A DNA stretch of 64,000 nucleotides from positions 1 through 64,000 of the forward strand of contig UQYM01000009.1 in assembly GCA_900545315.1 (NCBI GenBank), given 5' to 3'. Origin of the DNA: an uncultured Alistipes sp. Lineage in GTDB: Bacteria > Bacteroidota > Bacteroidia > Bacteroidales > Rikenellaceae. This document shows positions 61,716-64,000 of the stretch, piece after piece. A program made the position numbers and the translations under genes. The notes under the pieces were generated by a model. That model saw nothing but the letters and a program-made list of their open reading frames with translations, was not told the origin of the DNA and did no database searches. How positions within the stretch are numbered: position 1 is the stretch's first letter; each line of letters starts with the position of its first letter.

Positions 61716-62762
61716 ATGGTTTCTCGTTCCCAATCGGCTTCATTACGGATTTTGGTGATTCGCCTTTCGGCGATGGGCGATGTTGCAATGAGCGCACCGG
61801 TCGTGGGTGCTTTGCGCAAAGCCTACCCAGACGCACAGATCGTGATGATGACCCCCTCTTTTTTGCAGCCCTTCTTCCGCGGAATTGAACGCCTGGAGTT
61901 CATCTCTCCGGATTTCAAAGGACGGCATAAGGGGCTACGTGGCCTATTGCGGTTAAGTGCTGAATTGGGACGTTTTGACATGGTTGCGGATCTACATGAT
62001 GTGATCCGGACCAAAATGTTGCGCAAAGTACTCTGCCTGCGGGGAGCCAAAGTGGTACATATCGATAAAGGCCGTGAAGAGAAAAAAGCACTGGTCGCGT
62101 TAGAGAACAAAAAACTGGTACAATTAAAGACTACGATTGAACGCTATCGGGATGTCTTCCTTAAACTGGGTTTTGACATTCCACCGATCGCTGTACCGCC
62201 CCGGGTGAAGTATACAATGAGTCCCGAGACCGCCAAACTGGCTGGCGAACACAACTGTACCTGGATTGGAATCGGCCCGTTTGCCCAACACCAAGGAAAG
62301 ATCTATCCGTTAGATCAGATGGAGCGGGTAATCGCAAACCTTTCGACACGCAAAAACGTACGGCTGTTTATTTTTGGAGGCGGGCCAATTGAACGGGAGT
62401 ACTCGGAACGGATGGAACAGAAGTATCCCCGAGTAACCTCGGTAATCGGTCGGATCAAATTGGGGCAGGAGATGGAATTGGTCTCCAACCTGGATTTGAT
62501 GGTTAGCATGGACTCTTCGTCCATGCATATGGCATCGTTGGTGGGGGTTCCAGTAGTATCTATTTGGGGGGCAACACACCCCTATGCCGGATTTTATGGT
62601 TTGGGCCAAGATCCCCAAAATGCAATTCAGCTCAATATGGCTTGTCGTCCCTGCTCGATCTATGGGAACCGCCCCTGCGCGTACGGAGATTACCCCTGTA
62701 TGAAAAACATTACGCCCGAACAAGTGGTTGAAAAGGTGTGCCAGGTCGCACAGTTGGATTAG
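61716..62762 (+). CDS. GT9-family (heptosyltransferase-like) glycosyltransferase
   Basis: A 348-residue GT-B enzyme of the lipopolysaccharide heptosyltransferase family. It opens RILVIRLSAMGDVAMSAPVV, matching the sugar-acceptor site of WaaC/WaaF. The donor site includes GIGPFAQHQGKIYP, FGGGPIE, the DLMVSMDSSSMHMASLVGVPVVSIWGATHP-type stretch (key Asp and His) and GLG. Late cysteines (CRPCSIYGNRPC and YPC) are usual in Bacteroidetes members. It would add a heptose or similar sugar to the LPS core; the actual sugar is unknown. Cotranscribed with DUF4254. Confidence 0.88.
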   Translation: MVSRSQSASLRILVIRLSAMGDVAMSAPVVGALRKAYPDAQIVMMTPSFLQPFFRGIERLEFISPDFKGRHKGLRGLLRLSAELGRFDMVADLHDVIRTKMLRKVLCLRGAKVVHIDKGREEKKALVALENKKLVQLKTTIERYRDVFLKLGFDIPPIAVPPRVKYTMSPETAKLAGEHNCTWIGIGPFAQHQGKIYPLDQMERVIANLSTRKNVRLFIFGGGPIEREYSERMEQKYPRVTSVIGRIKLGQEMELVSNLDLMVSMDSSSMHMASLVGVPVVSIWGATHPYAGFYGLGQDPQNAIQLNMACRPCSIYGNRPCAYGDYPCMKNITPEQVVEKVCQVAQLD

Positions 62763-63104
62763 CAGCTGTGGATCCGGATCTGTTTTTTAGCCAAACGATT
62801 GTGCAGCCATTGTCCCCTAACCACAAAAGATTCACAAGTCTATTCGTGTTTATCCGGGCATTCACGCTGGATTTTCTTAATTACCCCTTGACAATAATTG
62901 TGATGCAACGTGGGTGGAGAGATTTACTCCAAGGATCGTAGTCTTCTCTATATTCCTATCCCTCCCCATTTAATTTTATGCGGAGATACCAGACTACCCT
63001 CTTCACAGCCCCCGCAACGTCCATGCAATGGGGGTTTAACGTCGAATGTGTACATATAATGCCCGTAGGCATTCGTTCCCGTTCCTACCCACAATAAAAT
63101 CGGA
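62763..63104. other. Convergent spacer between GT9 and MFS genes
   Basis: No gene or plus-strand terminator is visible. The two hairpins at its right edge belong to the MFS gene. Confidence 0.5.
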
Positions 63105-63147
63105 ATAAAAAAAGCTACTACTAAAGCGTTTACTTTTAGCAGTAGCT
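63105..63147 (-). terminator. MFS-gene terminator
   Basis: A 13-base stem with one mismatch (AGCTACT-x-CTAAA) and a 9-base loop, followed by TTTTTTATT on the minus strand. Confidence 0.8.
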
Positions 63148-63161
63148 CTGATTCTGTAAAA

Positions 63162-63188
63162 GCTCTACCGACCCAAGGTCGGTAGAGC
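63162..63188 (-). repeat. Perfect hairpin just after the MFS stop
   Basis: GCTCTACCGACC pairs with GGTCGGTAGAGC around a 3-base loop, nine bases past the stop codon. Only a short T run (TTTT) follows, so it may be a second terminator or an mRNA-end stabiliser. Confidence 0.6.
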
Positions 63189-63196
63189 GCATTGAA

Positions 63197-64000
63197 CTAT
63201 TTCTGAATGTTGGGAAGTTCGAGGCCGTATCCTTTGATCGTATTCTCTCGTTTAAGCAGGAAAGCAAACAGGATCGACAATACCCCCAGTGCCGTAAAAA
63301 TCAGCATTGGAATCGTATAATCGTAAGCGACCTCTGTCGCAACTTCCGAAACGACTGTACCCGTAATCTCCTCGGCTACAGTTTCATTGTTATCGATGAC
63401 ACAATAGTTATTCAGGACCTTACCGATCAAATAAGGCACTCCCATCAGGCCCCAGTTTTGAATCCAGAAGATCAAGGCATAAGCCGTACCCAACTTGTTT
63501 TCGGGAATAATCTTGGGTACAGAAGGCCACATTGCCGAAGGAACCAGCGAAAAAGCCACACCCAATGCAATAATCAGGGCGAGTGCCAACCACCAGCTGG
63601 TAAATGCGGGTATGGCAAACAACAAATGGATACCTACAATCATGAACGAGCCGATCAACATGATCGTCGCGCCTTTACCCTTGCGGTCGTAAAGGTTACC
63701 GAAGAAGGGAGTCAACAAGATCGTACCGAAGGGCAACAACGACGGGATAATACCGGATAGTTTGCTCGATATGCCGAACTTATTGATCATCAAATCCGGC
63801 GCATACTTCAAGAAGGGGAACACTGCCGAATAGAACAGCACGCAAAGAATAGCGATATACCAGAAGCCCTTCAGTTTGATAATATCGAAAATATCCCGAA
63901 AACGGAACGGCTCTTCGGGTGCTGCAGTCTCTTTCAGCTCCTGATCGCGTTTTGCATCCATCACCACAAACACCACAAACGAAATCATACCGATGCAGAG
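63197..64000 (-). CDS. MFS transporter, C-terminal half (cut by window edge)
   Basis: The frame stays open to the right edge, so this is the last 267 residues of a longer protein. A cytoplasmic loop (DAKRDQELKETAAPEEPFRFRD) is followed by about six membrane helices, with GNLYDRKGKGATIMLIG as the loop motif between helices 8 and 9 and PENKLGTAYALIFWIQNWG in helix 11's approach. This is the second half of a major facilitator superfamily carrier. An insertion rich in Glu and Val (NNYCVIDNNETVAEEITG) lies before the last helix. The substrate cannot be inferred. Confidence 0.85.
   Translation of the reverse strand, partial: LCIGMISFVVFVVMDAKRDQELKETAAPEEPFRFRDIFDIIKLKGFWYIAILCVLFYSAVFPFLKYAPDLMINKFGISSKLSGIIPSLLPFGTILLTPFFGNLYDRKGKGATIMLIGSFMIVGIHLLFAIPAFTSWWLALALIIALGVAFSLVPSAMWPSVPKIIPENKLGTAYALIFWIQNWGLMGVPYLIGKVLNNYCVIDNNETVAEEITGTVVSEVATEVAYDYTIPMLIFTALGVLSILFAFLLKRENTIKGYGLELPNIQK

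Noticed and set aside
1..64000. CRISPR arrays, insertion sequences, prophage or rRNA operon
   Set aside because: No regularly spaced repeats, transposase motifs, phage structural genes or rRNA sequence were seen.

Overview
The window looks like chromosomal DNA from a member of the Bacteroidota, most likely the order Bacteroidales and possibly a Rikenellaceae/Alistipes-like organism; the family is a guess. Three things point there. The promoters have the Bacteroidetes form (TTTG, 18-22 bases, TAnnTTTG) instead of sigma-70 -35/-10 boxes. Several families typical of the phylum are present (DUF4270, DUF3098, DUF4254, a YfhO-type membrane protein, a half-length glycogen-synthase-like protein). Start codons mostly lack Shine-Dalgarno sequences. 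I see no phage, IS element, CRISPR array or rRNA operon. This is mostly housekeeping DNA with unusually roomy gaps between genes.

Layout. 1-7.3 kb: a broken CzcA/CusA-type efflux pump remnant, purM diverging from a helical-repeat protein, a long G-poor spacer, gdhA and aroB. 7.5-11.8 kb: typA and an exported heparinase II/III-like lyase. 12.3-17.9 kb: LptF/G-type permease with tgt on the minus strand; then glycosyltransferase, ECF sigma factor and rsmG overlapping head to tail, and rpmH. 18.4-21.7 kb: mqnE, a PASTA protein and rluD. 22.1-33.8 kb, all minus strand: topA, DUF4270 lipoprotein, glycogen-synthase-like protein, queA, truB, uppP, DUF3098, ftsX and a YfhO-type protein. 33.9-40.4 kb: polyprenyl synthase, ffh, folD, tadA, aspS and tRNA-Val. 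40.4-43.4 kb: about 1.5 kb with no convincing gene, a small coiled-coil protein in its own transcription unit, and an exported esterase. 43.8-51.4 kb: M20 hydrolase, a very unusual MetH-like protein, a glutamine cyclotransferase lipoprotein and serS. 51.7-64 kb: AraC regulator, acyl-CoA ligase, queG, gcvH, an endonuclease/phosphatase-family protein, an unknown 230-residue protein with a structured leader, a LysM glucosaminidase, DUF4254 with a GT9 glycosyltransferase, and the C-terminal half of an MFS transporter cut by the window edge.

Functional themes are translation and tRNA modification (tgt, queA, queG, truB, tadA, rluD, rsmG, aspS, serS, rpmH, tRNA-Val), envelope building (uppP, LptF/G, ftsX, PASTA, glucosaminidase, GT9, polyprenyl synthase) and C1/methionine metabolism (folD, gcvH, MetH-like).

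The most interesting object is the 1182-residue MetH-like protein. It keeps the zinc/homocysteine module and a recognisable activation domain. It has lost the cobalamin-binding His (Asp-x-His-x-x-Gly becomes Thr-x-Tyr-x-x-Ser), much of the cap domain and several folate-pocket residues, yet the frame is fully open. Second-tier leads are a three-way-junction-like leader in front of the unknown gene at 58.9-59.6 kb, a half-length glycogen-synthase-like protein without its Lys-x-Gly-Gly motif, and the small coiled-coil transcription unit at 41.9 kb. All calls come from reading the sequence by eye; no database search was run.
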